Assembly: GCA_016714225.1 (NCBI GenBank)
Contig: JADJNS010000009.1
Coordinates: 124,001-188,000 of the forward strand
Reading direction: 5' to 3'
Length of the DNA: 64,000 nt
From: Archangiaceae bacterium
GTDB taxonomy: Bacteria > Myxococcota > Myxococcia > Myxococcales > Myxococcaceae
Of the stretch, positions 25,323 through 33,168 are shown piece after piece. Position 1 is the stretch's first letter; the number at the start of each line of letters is the position of its first letter. Both the position numbers and the translations under genes were made by a program. The notes under the pieces were generated by a model that saw only the letters and a list, made by a program, of their open reading frames with translations, made no database searches and was not told the origin of the DNA.

Positions 25323-25999
25323 CCCTCGCGCTCTCGCTGGTGCTCGCCTGGCCGGTCGACATGGTCCACGACGTCGACGCCGGCCGCGAGAAGTTCGTGA
25401 AGCTCGCCGCCATCGAGTGGGTCGAGGTCGAGGACGCCAGCATCGCCACCGCCGAGGTGATGGAGGCCGGCGAGGTGCTGCTCTCGGGGCTCAAGCCGGG
25501 TCGCACCCTGGTGCTGCTCTACGCCGAGGGGCGGTTCGCGGTGTGGCGGGTGCGGGTGGGCGGCAAGAGCGAAGCGCCTGGCGTCGCGCTCGAGGCCGCG
25601 AAGAAGGCCTGCCCCGACCTCAAGCACGCTCCGGCCGAAGAGGTGAAGCTCACCGCCACGGTGGGCAGCGACGCCTGCTTCAAGGCGCTCGCCGCGCTCC
25701 TGGGGGCCGACGCCTTCACCGCGCGCGAGCTCGACCTCACCTTCGACGGCAAGGTGCTGCAGACGCAGCTCAAGGCGATTCAGGGCGCCCTGAAGAAGGG
25801 GCTGGCCTCGAAGTACGTGGGCGCGGGCCTGGTGCTCGAGGGTGAGGTCACCCCCGCCGAGCACCGCCAGACGCTGTGGCAGCTGTTCAAGAAGTCGGTC
25901 GGGCGGGTGGCGCTCGATGACCGCCTCACCGTCACCGCACCTTCCCCACCGGTACCAGATCGCCCCAAGGCCCCTGCAGCAACCCCCGGCGATCGCTGA
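25313..25999 (+). CDS. Secreted protein with pilus-assembly/secretin N-terminal-like domain
   Basis: 228 residues from ATG 25313, overlapping the phosphatase gene by 10 nt. A signal peptide (MPLTLALSLVLAWP) is followed by a small beta domain (about 20-85). It contains the pattern VDAGREKFVKL ... VEVEDASIATAEVMEAGEVLLSG and LKPGRTLVLLY, typical of the T2SS/T3SS pilus N-terminal domain found at the front of CpaC/RcpA secretins. No secretin domain follows; instead there is a helical C-terminal region. It may be a stand-alone periplasmic partner of a secretion or pilus complex, but this is inference. Confidence 0.6.
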   Translation: MPLTLALSLVLAWPVDMVHDVDAGREKFVKLAAIEWVEVEDASIATAEVMEAGEVLLSGLKPGRTLVLLYAEGRFAVWRVRVGGKSEAPGVALEAAKKACPDLKHAPAEEVKLTATVGSDACFKALAALLGADAFTARELDLTFDGKVLQTQLKAIQGALKKGLASKYVGAGLVLEGEVTPAEHRQTLWQLFKKSVGRVALDDRLTVTAPSPPVPDRPKAPAATPGDR

Positions 26000-26182
26000 A
26001 CCCACATCGCGGCATGCGCAGTGCAGCCACGGTGGTCATGCTCCGCCACACCTCCATCGCCCCCCGAAGCCCTCGACGCGTGCGCTCTGCCCGGCGCCAG
26101 CACGTGAGCTCTCCCGTACGCGACGCTACGACGCGTGCCGACCGGCGCAGCGCCCGCTCCCGACCGAACTGGAGCGTGCGCC

Positions 26183-27019
26183 GTGAGCCTTGAATCGTAC
26201 TGTGGCCGCCGGCTGCTGGCGCTGCCCCCTTCCAGCACTGCGCACGACGCGGCGCGGCTGATGCGCTCGAGCCACGTCGGCGCCGTGGTGGTGGAAGACC
26301 ACGACCGCGTGGTGGGCATCGTCACCGACCGCGACCTCGCGGTGCGGGTGATGGGCCGGGGCCTCGACGCTGCGCGGGTGTCGCTGGCGCAGGTGATGAC
26401 CACCGACCCCGCCACGCTGCACGAGCAAGACGACGAAGCGGCGGCGGCCGACCTAATGCACTCGCTGGGAGTTCGCCGCATTCCCATCGTCGAGCGTGCA
26501 GGCAAGCCGGTCGGCATCGTCACCCTCGATGACCTGTACATCGCCGGGCTGCCCTTCGAGACGCTCGCCGCCATCATCCAGGTGCAGCTCGCTCCGCGCG
26601 CGATGAACGAGCACCCCCGGCACGCGCGCGCGGTGCAGGCGCTGCACGACTTCGAGAACCGGCTGCGCGAGCTGCTCGCGCTCGAAGACCGCGAGACCGC
26701 GCTCGAGGCGTTCTACGTGGTCTCGTCGGGCATCGTGCGCCGGCTCACCCCCGCCGAGGCCCACGACTTCATCTCGCAGCTCCCCTCGCTGGTGCGCGAG
26801 CGGCTGTACGAGCTGCCCCCGGGCCCCGACCGCCGCATCACCCTGAGCTCGGTCGACGAAGACATGGCCGTCGCGCTGCGCCTGCCGTTCGACGAGGCCG
26901 CCCGGCTGGTCGACCGCGTCGCCGAGGCGCTGCCGCTGTTCGTCAGCGAGGGCGAGCTCGAAGACGTGCGCGCCCACCTGCCGTGGCGCATGCGCCGCCT
27001 GATTCGCCTCGCGGCCTGA
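26183..27019 (+). CDS. CBS-pair protein fused to a DUF2267-like domain
   Basis: 278 residues from GTG 26183, which has GGAG about 8 nt upstream; the frame is open earlier but without a plausible start. Residues 1-120 form a CBS pair (ARLMRSSHVGAVVVEDHDRVVGIVTDRDLAVRVM, then ADLMHSLGVRRIPIVERAGKPVGIVTLDDL). Residues about 140-275 form a helical DUF2267-like domain (LEAFYVVSSGIVRRLTPAEAHDFISQLP, WRMRRLIRLAA). The fusion suggests nucleotide control of the helical domain; no enzymatic function is known. It converges on the cyclase gene with 10 nt between stops. Confidence 0.8.
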   Translation: MSLESYCGRRLLALPPSSTAHDAARLMRSSHVGAVVVEDHDRVVGIVTDRDLAVRVMGRGLDAARVSLAQVMTTDPATLHEQDDEAAAADLMHSLGVRRIPIVERAGKPVGIVTLDDLYIAGLPFETLAAIIQVQLAPRAMNEHPRHARAVQALHDFENRLRELLALEDRETALEAFYVVSSGIVRRLTPAEAHDFISQLPSLVRERLYELPPGPDRRITLSSVDEDMAVALRLPFDEAARLVDRVAEALPLFVSEGELEDVRAHLPWRMRRLIRLAA

Positions 27020-27029
27020 GCCTCACGGG

Positions 27030-28550
27030 CTACCGCTCGGCGCCGAGCCGGAACAGCTCTTCGGGGCTGACCCGCCCCTTGATCGGCTTGCTGCCCAGGC
27101 CCACCACCTCGAAGCGCTCACCCAGCAGCTCGCGGGTGCGCGACCCGATGATGGTCTCGCCCGCGACCGCCATCGACTGCAGCCGGTCGGCGACGTTCAC
27201 CACGTCGCCGATCACCGTGAAGCTCATGCGCTCGGCGCTGCCCACCGTGCCCATCACCACCGTGCCGGTGTTCACGCCGATGCCCACCTCGATCGGCTCT
27301 TCCGACCCCGACAGTCGGCGGGCGTTGAGCTTTCGAATCTCGACCTGAATCGCCAGCGCCGCGCGCGCCGCCGCGGTCGCGCCATCGGTCTCGGCGCTGG
27401 TGAACACCGCCATGATCTTGTCGCCGATGAACTTGTCGATGATGCCGTCGTGCGCCGAGACCTGCTCGATCATCACGTGGAAGTACTGGTTGAGCAGCTC
27501 GTGCAGCGCCTCGGGGCTGATGCGCTCGCTCACCGCGCTGAAGCCACGAATGTCGGCGAACAGCACGCTGCACGAGCGCCGCTCGCTCTCGAGCTTCGGG
27601 CCCGTGCCGCCGCGCGACAGAATGCGCTGCACCACCTCTTTCGACACGTAGCGAGAGAAGCTCTCGATGAGCAGCTCGCGCTCGGTGATGTCGTCGAGCA
27701 CCAGCACGGTGCCCGAGGTCGAGGTGCGGTCTGACTTGCGCAGCCGCTCGGCGCGCAGGAACACCGCGCGGCTCACCCCGCTCTTGAGCTTGAGGTGAAT
27801 CTTGGTCAGGGGCAGCCGGTCGGTGGCGCGCACCGTCTCGAGCAGCTCGCGGTAGGGAAGGCCCTGAATGCCCGCGACGACGTCGTCGAGCACCCGCCCG
27901 CTCGCCTCGCTCTCGGGCACGCCGGTGATCTCGGCCAGGCGCGCGCTCCACAGCAGCACCCGGCGGGTGGTGTCTTCGAGCACCGCCACGCCCGAGGCGA
28001 GGCTCGAGATGACCCGGCTGCTCAGCTCTTCGGCGGCGTGCGCGCGCGCCCGCTGCTCGGCGCTGCGCCGCTGCAGCTCGCGCTCGGTGTCGCGGAGCTG
28101 GTCGTTGAGCTGCTCGAGCTGCCCGGCCCGCTGCTCGGCGCGCCGCGCGATGCCGGCGGCGAACAGGTTGGCCGCCAGCTCGATCATGCGGAACAGCGCG
28201 GTCTCGACCTCTTCGAACGCCCTGGCCAGCACCACGTCGTTGCGCGGGCCCGCCTTGCGCACCACCGCGCGCACCGCGGGGTAGGTCATCAGCATCGCCC
28301 GCAGCACGTCGGCGGGCGCGAAGCCCTGCTCCACGCGCCGCTCGGCCAGCGCCTTGAGCCGCTCGGTCAAGCGGTCGGTCTGCCCGGTCTCCACCACCTT
28401 GATGAACTCGTCGCTGATCAGCGCGCAGTTCGAGCGCATCTCGGCGGCATCGGCCGTGGAGTACTTCGGCACCAGCTCGATGAGCGACCCCACCACGTCG
28501 TCGATGAGCTGCTCCCGGTGCTGCTTCATGATTTCGATGACGGGGTTCAT
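27030..28550 (-). CDS. Class III adenylate/guanylate cyclase with RsbRD-like and PAS-like N-domains
   Basis: 506 residues, soluble. The N-terminal helical bundle (about 1-130) resembles RsbRD sensor domains. A coiled-coil stretch (about 130-165, QLEQLNDQLRDTERELQRR) and a PAS-like domain (about 170-285) follow. The catalytic domain is at about 305-500. Both metal Asp residues (FADIRGFS and IGDKIM), the Lys of DKFIGD and the transition-state Asn/Arg in VVNVADRLQ are present, so it should be active. Substrate choice (ATP or GTP) is not settled from sequence. No membrane helix was seen. Confidence 0.9.
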   Translation of the reverse strand: MNPVIEIMKQHREQLIDDVVGSLIELVPKYSTADAAEMRSNCALISDEFIKVVETGQTDRLTERLKALAERRVEQGFAPADVLRAMLMTYPAVRAVVRKAGPRNDVVLARAFEEVETALFRMIELAANLFAAGIARRAEQRAGQLEQLNDQLRDTERELQRRSAEQRARAHAAEELSSRVISSLASGVAVLEDTTRRVLLWSARLAEITGVPESEASGRVLDDVVAGIQGLPYRELLETVRATDRLPLTKIHLKLKSGVSRAVFLRAERLRKSDRTSTSGTVLVLDDITERELLIESFSRYVSKEVVQRILSRGGTGPKLESERRSCSVLFADIRGFSAVSERISPEALHELLNQYFHVMIEQVSAHDGIIDKFIGDKIMAVFTSAETDGATAAARAALAIQVEIRKLNARRLSGSEEPIEVGIGVNTGTVVMGTVGSAERMSFTVIGDVVNVADRLQSMAVAGETIIGSRTRELLGERFEVVGLGSKPIKGRVSPEELFRLGAER

Positions 28551-28622
28551 GGACCGGGAGCGAAAACGCCTCGCGCTGTGACCATGGCATCACCCGAAAA
28601 ACCCGTCCATTGGGGCGAACGT

Positions 28623-28636
28623 GTAGCGGTCGCTAC
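28623..28636. promoter_or_regulatory. Perfect palindrome upstream of csbD
   Basis: gtagcg-gt-cgctac is a perfect 6-2-6 inverted repeat. It lies about 30 nt upstream of the -24 element of a sigma-54-like promoter and is a candidate operator or activator site. An enhancer-binding-protein site would usually sit further away. Confidence 0.5.
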
Positions 28637-28658
28637 GACAACCCCCCGATTCATGGAG

Positions 28659-28674
28659 TTGGCACGCGCATCGC
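28659..28674 (+). promoter_or_regulatory. Candidate sigma-54 promoter (-24/-12) for csbD
   Basis: TTGGCACGCGCATCGC matches the sigma-54 consensus TGGCACG-N4-TTGC with GG and GC exactly 10 nt apart and one mismatch (TCGC for TTGC). The expected start point, about 12 nt downstream, would give a 16-nt leader carrying the AAAGGAG ribosome-binding site at 28689-28695. Confidence 0.5.
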
Positions 28675-28701
28675 ACCCATACCCACTCAAAGGAGCAACA
28701 C

Positions 28702-28923
28702 ATGAACTGGGATCAGGTGCAGGGGCAATTCAAGCAGCTCGGCGGCAAGATCAAGCAGAAGTGGGCGAAGCTCACCGACGACGACCTCCAGCTGCTGAGC
28801 GGCAAGAAGGACGAGTTCATCGGCAAGTTGCAGGAGCGCTACGGCTACAAGAAGGAAGAGGCCGAGCGCGAGGTCGACGGCTTCCTCAGCGACTTCGACA
28901 CCAAGGGCAAGACCACGCACTAG
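28702..28923 (+). CDS. CsbD-family stress protein
   Basis: 73 residues, very hydrophilic. ATG 28702 is preceded by a strong AAAGGAG 6 nt upstream. The N-terminus MNWDQVQGQFKQLGGKIKQ and the WAKLTDDDL core are the CsbD signature, and the second half is a charged helix (EAEREVDGFLSDF). CsbD proteins accumulate in general stress in many bacteria, and their mechanism is unknown. A sigma-54-like promoter and a palindrome lie upstream and an intrinsic terminator lies downstream, so this is a monocistronic unit. Confidence 0.93.
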   Translation: MNWDQVQGQFKQLGGKIKQKWAKLTDDDLQLLSGKKDEFIGKLQERYGYKKEEAEREVDGFLSDFDTKGKTTH

Positions 28924-28960
28924 CAGTCGCAGCAGCGTGGGTCAGTCGAGCCCGCAACGA

Positions 28961-29011
28961 GCCGGCCGGTTCGCAGCGAAACAGATGCTGCGGCCGGCCG
29001 GTGTTTTTTTT
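28961..29011 (+). terminator. Intrinsic terminator downstream of csbD
   Basis: 8-bp GC stem gccggccg (28961-28968) / cggccggc (28991-28998) with a 22-nt loop, followed 5 nt later by eight T (29004-29011). The T-run reaches the last bases of the convergent aat gene. Confidence 0.85.
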
Positions 29012-29706
29012 CATCCGAGCTTCCACGGCCCCGAGCGGGTGGGCCGCGTCACCAGCTCGGCCACCCGCGCCACGAACCTCTGCCGCGGCCAGCTCTCGGC
29101 GCCGAAGCGCGCCAGGTGCGCGGTCTCTTGCTGGCAGTCGATCAGCGCGAGGCCCCAGCGAATCAGCTCGCGCACCAGGGTGACGAACGCCACCTTCGAC
29201 GCGTCGGGGGCCAGCGCGAACATGCTCTCGCCGAAGAACACGTCGCCCAGGCTCACCCCGTAGAGCCCGCCCAACAGCTTGCCGTCGGCCCACGCCTCGG
29301 CGCTGTGCGCCAGCCCCAGGCGGTGCAACTGCACGTAGGCCGCGCGCATCTCCCGGGTGATCCACGTGCCGCGCTGCCCTTCACGCGGGGTCTTGGCGCA
29401 GTGGTCGATCACCTGCTCGAAGGCGGTGTCGAGCCGCACCTCGTACGTGGCGCGCTTGAGCTCTTTCTCGAGGCTCTTGGGCACGTGCAGCTTCGCCGGG
29501 TCGAGCACGAAGCGCGGGTCGGGGCAGTGCCACAGAATGGGCAGGCCCTCGGAGTACCAGGGGAAGATGCCGCGCGCGTACGCCGCGGTCAGCCGGCGCG
29601 GCGAGAGGTCGCCCCCGAAAGCGAGAATCCCATCGGTGTGGGTCTTCTCGATCGGCGGCCACTGCTCGGGGTCGGGCCCCAGCAGCGCATAGGGAACCCG
29701 CGGCAC
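29011..29706 (-). CDS. aat: Leucyl/phenylalanyl-tRNA-protein transferase
   Basis: 231 residues from a GTG. Aat attaches Leu or Phe to the N-terminus of proteins starting with Arg or Lys, marking them for ClpS/ClpAP degradation. Family motifs are present: DGILAFGGDLSPRRLTAAYARGIFPWYSEG, PILWHCPDPRFVL, GTWITREMRAAYVQLHRLGLAHSAE, GGLYGVSLGDVFFGESMF and LALIDCQQETAHLARFGAE. Length is typical. The start is 1 nt after the stop of the LEA-like lipoprotein gene, so the three genes 31289-29011 probably form one transcript. ClpS/ClpA are not in the window. Confidence 0.95.
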   Translation of the reverse strand: MPRVPYALLGPDPEQWPPIEKTHTDGILAFGGDLSPRRLTAAYARGIFPWYSEGLPILWHCPDPRFVLDPAKLHVPKSLEKELKRATYEVRLDTAFEQVIDHCAKTPREGQRGTWITREMRAAYVQLHRLGLAHSAEAWADGKLLGGLYGVSLGDVFFGESMFALAPDASKVAFVTLVRELIRWGLALIDCQQETAHLARFGAESWPRQRFVARVAELVTRPTRSGPWKLG

Positions 29707-29707
29707 G

Positions 29708-30529
29708 CTACTTCGAGGCGTTCAGCTTCACGTCGCCCTTGAACTCGAACGTCTCGCTGAAGAGCTCGGCGGTCATCTCGCCGGTGATGACGTACGGCAG
29801 CACCTTCGACTTGATCAGCTTCTTCACCTCGGCCTCGCCGTGGGTCGAGGCGTCGACGTGCGTCTCGAGGTCGAACACGCCGGTCGACGCGGGGGACACC
29901 CGCTCGGCCTTGCCCGCGGTGGTGTCGGTCACCGGCTTGCCGGCGATGGTGACCACGTACTTGAGCTGCGTGACGCGAATCTCGAAGGGGTTGGGGTTGT
30001 AGACCCCGATGTGGAAGGTGACGCCGGCCTCGCCCTCGTCGAAGCGGCCCGCCTCGAGCTCCTGGAACTTCACGTGGGGCAGCCGCGGCACGCGCACGTC
30101 GCGCGCGCGGGCGAAGTCGACCTCGTAGGTGCGGCTGCCCTGGGTGACGAACAGCTTGCCGCGCAGCGCCGAGTTGAGGGCGCCGCCCCGGCTGTCCATC
30201 GCCTTGAGCTCGTCGGCCGACGCCACGTACTGCGAGGTCTGCTCCATCGCCCAGTCGGCGCCGGTGTTCGCCTGAAGTGACAGCGACACCGGCTGCTCTC
30301 CCGAGCTGACCACCTTGCCGTCGACCACCAGCTCGAACTTCGCGCGGGTGGCGCTGCAGGCTTCGGCGCACTCGAGGTGGCCGCCGAACCTGAGCTTGAA
30401 CTCGGTGAGGCTCTGCGACAGCACCTGCAGCTCCTGGTTCTTGAGCTCGGGGGCCTTCGCGTCGGGCTTCACCTCTTCCTTGCACGCCGCGGCGGCGAGC
30501 AGGCACAGCACGGCGACCATGCGCTTCAT
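29708..30529 (-). CDS. LEA14-like lipoprotein
   Basis: 273 residues from an ATG. The lipoprotein signal MKRMVAVLCLLAAAAC gives a Cys at residue 16. Two beta-sandwich halves follow. The second (about 165-235) shows the LEA type-2 signature VYNPNPFEIRVTQLKYVVTIAGKPV. It should sit in the periplasm or on the outer membrane. Function is unknown; a smaller relative lies at 15.5 kb. It is placed between another lipoprotein (16 nt upstream) and aat (1 nt downstream). Confidence 0.75.
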   Translation of the reverse strand: MKRMVAVLCLLAAAACKEEVKPDAKAPELKNQELQVLSQSLTEFKLRFGGHLECAEACSATRAKFELVVDGKVVSSGEQPVSLSLQANTGADWAMEQTSQYVASADELKAMDSRGGALNSALRGKLFVTQGSRTYEVDFARARDVRVPRLPHVKFQELEAGRFDEGEAGVTFHIGVYNPNPFEIRVTQLKYVVTIAGKPVTDTTAGKAERVSPASTGVFDLETHVDASTHGEAEVKKLIKSKVLPYVITGEMTAELFSETFEFKGDVKLNASK

Positions 30530-30545
30530 TGGTGACTAGCCCCCT

Positions 30546-31289
30546 TCAGATGCCGCACGCCGTGCCGGCGTCGACCACGTCCTTGATATTCTGCAGCCGG
30601 TACTCTTGCGACGCCCCGCCGACCAGCGCGAGCGGCGTGGTGATGAGCACGAAGCCCACGTCGGGCACGAACACCCGGCGCGAGTCGCTGCCGTGGTCGG
30701 TGGGCGACTCGTTGATCAGCAGCTTGAGGCCGTCGCTGTAGCTCTTCAGCGGCGTGACCAGGTCGCTGGTGCCGGCGGCGCTGAGCGTCACCTTGTAGGT
30801 GGTCGAGTCGGTGACCCGCGCGGCGGGGGTGATGACGTCGGCGCTCGAGCTGGTGGTGTTGGTCTCGCCCGCCCCGCTGCTGCCGGTGAGCCAGCTCACG
30901 CCCTGCAGCTCGCCACCCGAGGTCTTGTAGCTGACCGAGGTGCCGCCCAGGCCGAACTCGCGCCGCACCAGCTTGAGCTCGCCGTTCACGAGGGTGAACG
31001 AGTCTTGCAGCTTGCGGGTGCCTCCGACGGTGTAGCGCACCTGCATCACCGGCATGCCGCCCTCGAGGTCGGTCTTGGCCAGCACCTCTGCCGCCAGCGC
31101 CGGGGGCGTGGCCGTGCTCGAGGTGTCGCTGTACTCGTAGCACTGGCCGGTGAGCAGGCCGTAGCGGGCCTGGGCCGCGCAGTCGATGCCGCAGCTCGTG
31201 TCGATCATCGGGCCCGCGTCGGCGGGCGTCTTGTTGCCACCGCAGGCACCGGCGAGCAGGGCGATGCAGAACGGAACGAGGCTTCGCAT
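30546..31289 (-). CDS. Lipoprotein of unknown function
   Basis: 247 residues from ATG 31289; a GTG-type extension to 31301 is possible. The signal peptide ends in LLAGAC, followed by a short Gly/Asn/Asp linker. The N-terminal region has a Cys cluster (CGIDC, GQC). The rest is beta-rich and Ser/Thr/Gly-rich (VMQVRYTVGGTRKL, YRLQNIKDVVDAG). I do not recognise a family. A palindrome cttcgcatgcgcgaag overlaps the start codon region. Probably co-transcribed with the LEA-like gene and aat. Confidence 0.65.
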   Translation of the reverse strand: MRSLVPFCIALLAGACGGNKTPADAGPMIDTSCGIDCAAQARYGLLTGQCYEYSDTSSTATPPALAAEVLAKTDLEGGMPVMQVRYTVGGTRKLQDSFTLVNGELKLVRREFGLGGTSVSYKTSGGELQGVSWLTGSSGAGETNTTSSSADVITPAARVTDSTTYKVTLSAAGTSDLVTPLKSYSDGLKLLINESPTDHGSDSRRVFVPDVGFVLITTPLALVGGASQEYRLQNIKDVVDAGTACGI

Positions 31290-31340
31290 GCGCGAAGGCA
31301 CTTAGCAGGCGTCGGCCCCAGCGGGTAGGCTTCGCTCCTG

Positions 31341-32003
31341 TTGAAACGGCCCGACTTCAACCTCGCGGTGAACGCGCTGATTCGCCACGTCGCCCTGGCC
31401 ATGCCCGAGTTCGTGCACCTGCAGCCCGACCGCATTCTGGTGGTCGCGGGTGAAGCGCGGCGCGCTTCGCGCGGCACGGTGAAGCCGCTGTCGTTCGCCA
31501 AGGGCAAGCGCCGCGACGCCTTCGGCCGCAAGAAGGCGCTGGTGAAGCTCGACGGCGTGCGCATGCTCTACTGCGTGACGCTGCGGCCGCTGTTCTTTCG
31601 CGCCTCGACTCCGCGCGCCCGCGTCGCCACCGTGCTGCACGAGCTCTTCCACATCTCGCGCAAGTTCGACGGCACCCTCGACCGCGCCCGCACCCACTCG
31701 CGCCTCGGCCCGAAGTTCGAGGCCCGCTTCAAGCCCCTCGAGCGCCGGCTGTGGAAGACGCTGCCCGCCGCCCTGCGCCAGCAGTTCGCCTACGACGGCG
31801 AGGTGAAGATGCTGCAGTGGCTCGAGCGGCCCACCTCGGTGCTCCCCGGAGAGCGCAGCAGCACCCGCCGCGTCTATACCCGCGCCCACCTGTTCCACGG
31901 CGTGATGCGCATGAAGACCCTGTTCCGCGCCAAGATCATCGCGCCCCCCCTGCCCAAGCGAAAAGTGCCGAGCGACGCCACGCCCCCCGATACCAAGACG
32001 TGA
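31341..32003 (+). CDS. Putative phage-type metallopeptidase domain protein
   Basis: 220 residues from a TTG. The zinc motif is HELFHIS (residues 100-106), preceded by RVATVL and followed about 20 residues on by HSRLGPKFEARF, which may give a third ligand. A 'putative phage metallopeptidase' family has this layout (FNLAVNALIRHVALAMPEFVHLQPDRILVVAGEAR at the N-terminus). There is no signal peptide, so it is likely cytoplasmic. Despite the family name there are no phage genes around it. It ends in the tandem repeat at 31999-32016. Confidence 0.65.
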   Translation: MKRPDFNLAVNALIRHVALAMPEFVHLQPDRILVVAGEARRASRGTVKPLSFAKGKRRDAFGRKKALVKLDGVRMLYCVTLRPLFFRASTPRARVATVLHELFHISRKFDGTLDRARTHSRLGPKFEARFKPLERRLWKTLPAALRQQFAYDGEVKMLQWLERPTSVLPGERSSTRRVYTRAHLFHGVMRMKTLFRAKIIAPPLPKRKVPSDATPPDTKT

Positions 32004-32039
32004 ACGTGAACGGCAGCCGCCGACGCCGGCGCCGGCGTC
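31999..32039. repeat. CGTGAA x2 ending in CGGCAG, then an 18-nt perfect palindrome
   Basis: 31999-32010 is two copies of cgtgaa followed by cggcag (32011-32016), the same 3' end as the five-copy array at 52.9 kb. gacgccggcgccggcgtc (32022-32039) is a perfect palindrome covering the stop of the M23 gene. It lies between two convergent genes and may be a bidirectional transcription stop, but has no T-run. Confidence 0.75.
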
Positions 32040-33045
32040 AGTGCCCGTAGGTGCCCGAGCTCCAGACCGCCTTGCTGCCCTGGTAGACCACCAGGTTCCC
32101 GTCGGTCTGCATCGCCAGCACCGCGCCCGGCTTGCCGAACGTATGGGTGTGCCAGACCGCGGTGCCGTTGGCCCGGTAGATGACGAGGTTGCCGTCGCCC
32201 TGCATCGCCAACAGCGCGCCGCCGCTGCCCGGAGTCTTCGACGACCAGAGCGCGCCGTGCCCGGCCCAGTAGATGACCAGGTTGCCGTCGCCCTGCATCA
32301 CCAGGGTGAAGCGCCCGTCGCACGAGGTGAGGGCCTGGTTGACGGCCAGGGTGGCGCCGACCCCCAGCACGCCGCAGCCGGTGGGCGCCGGAGCCGGCGG
32401 AGGAGTCGTGACCGGGGGAGGCGGCGCCGAGCCCCCGCACGCGGTGGCGCTGGTGGCCTTCAGCAGGTTGATCGGGTTGATGTCGTTGTAATAGCCGTTG
32501 CCCGAGACGTTGAAGTGCAGGTGTGTCGACGACGTGCCGCTCCTGCCCATGTACCCGACGAGCTGCCCGGCCGAGACGCGCTGGCCCAGGGCGACCGTCG
32601 TCTGGTCGAGGTGGCCGTAGTAGTACTCCCAGCCGCACGCGTCGCGAACCTTCACCCGCCGCACGCCCGACGAGGCGATGACCCCGACCGCCACCACCGT
32701 GCCGTCGGCGACCGCCACCAGCGGCGCGCGGTGAAACGCGAACACGTCGATGCCGTGGTGGTCTCCGCCCCAGTCCGAGTTGGCGTGCTGGTCGGGGCAG
32801 GAAATCTTGCAGGTGCCCGAGCCGCAGCTCGCGGCGTCGTAGCCGATGTTGTGCGACGCGGCGACCGGGAACACCCTCATGCGCGCGTTGCAGATGACCG
32901 CCGAGGCCTCGGCCGCGGTGTCGTCGGGGTCGGCGATGTCGGGGTGCTGCGCGTCGCCCAGCGTGCCGTCGAGGTCGGCCGGGGGCTGCTCGATGCCGCA
33001 GGCGACCAGCGCGACCAGCGGGAGAAGAGAGAGGAGGCGGTTCAT
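32038..33045 (-). CDS. Lipoprotein M23 endopeptidase-bulb-lectin fusion
   Basis: 335 residues. The lipoprotein signal ends in LLPLVALVAC. An M23 peptidase domain (about 60-195) has the metal ligands HHGIDVF (H-x3-D), YYYGHLD, and THLHFN. A Pro-rich linker (about 205-220) leads to a B-lectin domain (about 225-335) with three Q-x-D-x-N-x-V-x-Y mannose-binding motifs: QGDGNLVIY twice and QTDGNLVVY. M23 enzymes cut peptidoglycan cross-bridges; the lectin should add sugar binding. The fusion suggests a targeted wall-hydrolysing protein, useful to a predator. It is divergent from the toroid-protein gene. Confidence 0.88.
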   Translation of the reverse strand: MNRLLSLLPLVALVACGIEQPPADLDGTLGDAQHPDIADPDDTAAEASAVICNARMRVFPVAASHNIGYDAASCGSGTCKISCPDQHANSDWGGDHHGIDVFAFHRAPLVAVADGTVVAVGVIASSGVRRVKVRDACGWEYYYGHLDQTTVALGQRVSAGQLVGYMGRSGTSSTHLHFNVSGNGYYNDINPINLLKATSATACGGSAPPPPVTTPPPAPAPTGCGVLGVGATLAVNQALTSCDGRFTLVMQGDGNLVIYWAGHGALWSSKTPGSGGALLAMQGDGNLVIYRANGTAVWHTHTFGKPGAVLAMQTDGNLVVYQGSKAVWSSGTYGH

Positions 33046-33168
33046 GACTTTTCAGACGCGACGCGGAAAAGAAGTCGCTCGTAACGTTCATTGGCTGATG
33101 TGGGTGGCAGGCGCACTCCACTTTCCCTGCGACAGATCGAACCTGCGGGTCGCCCGTTCAAGGCGGCC

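Noticed and set aside
31341..32003. Prophage remnant
   Set aside because: The protein family name includes 'phage' but no phage structural, integration or lysis genes are near.
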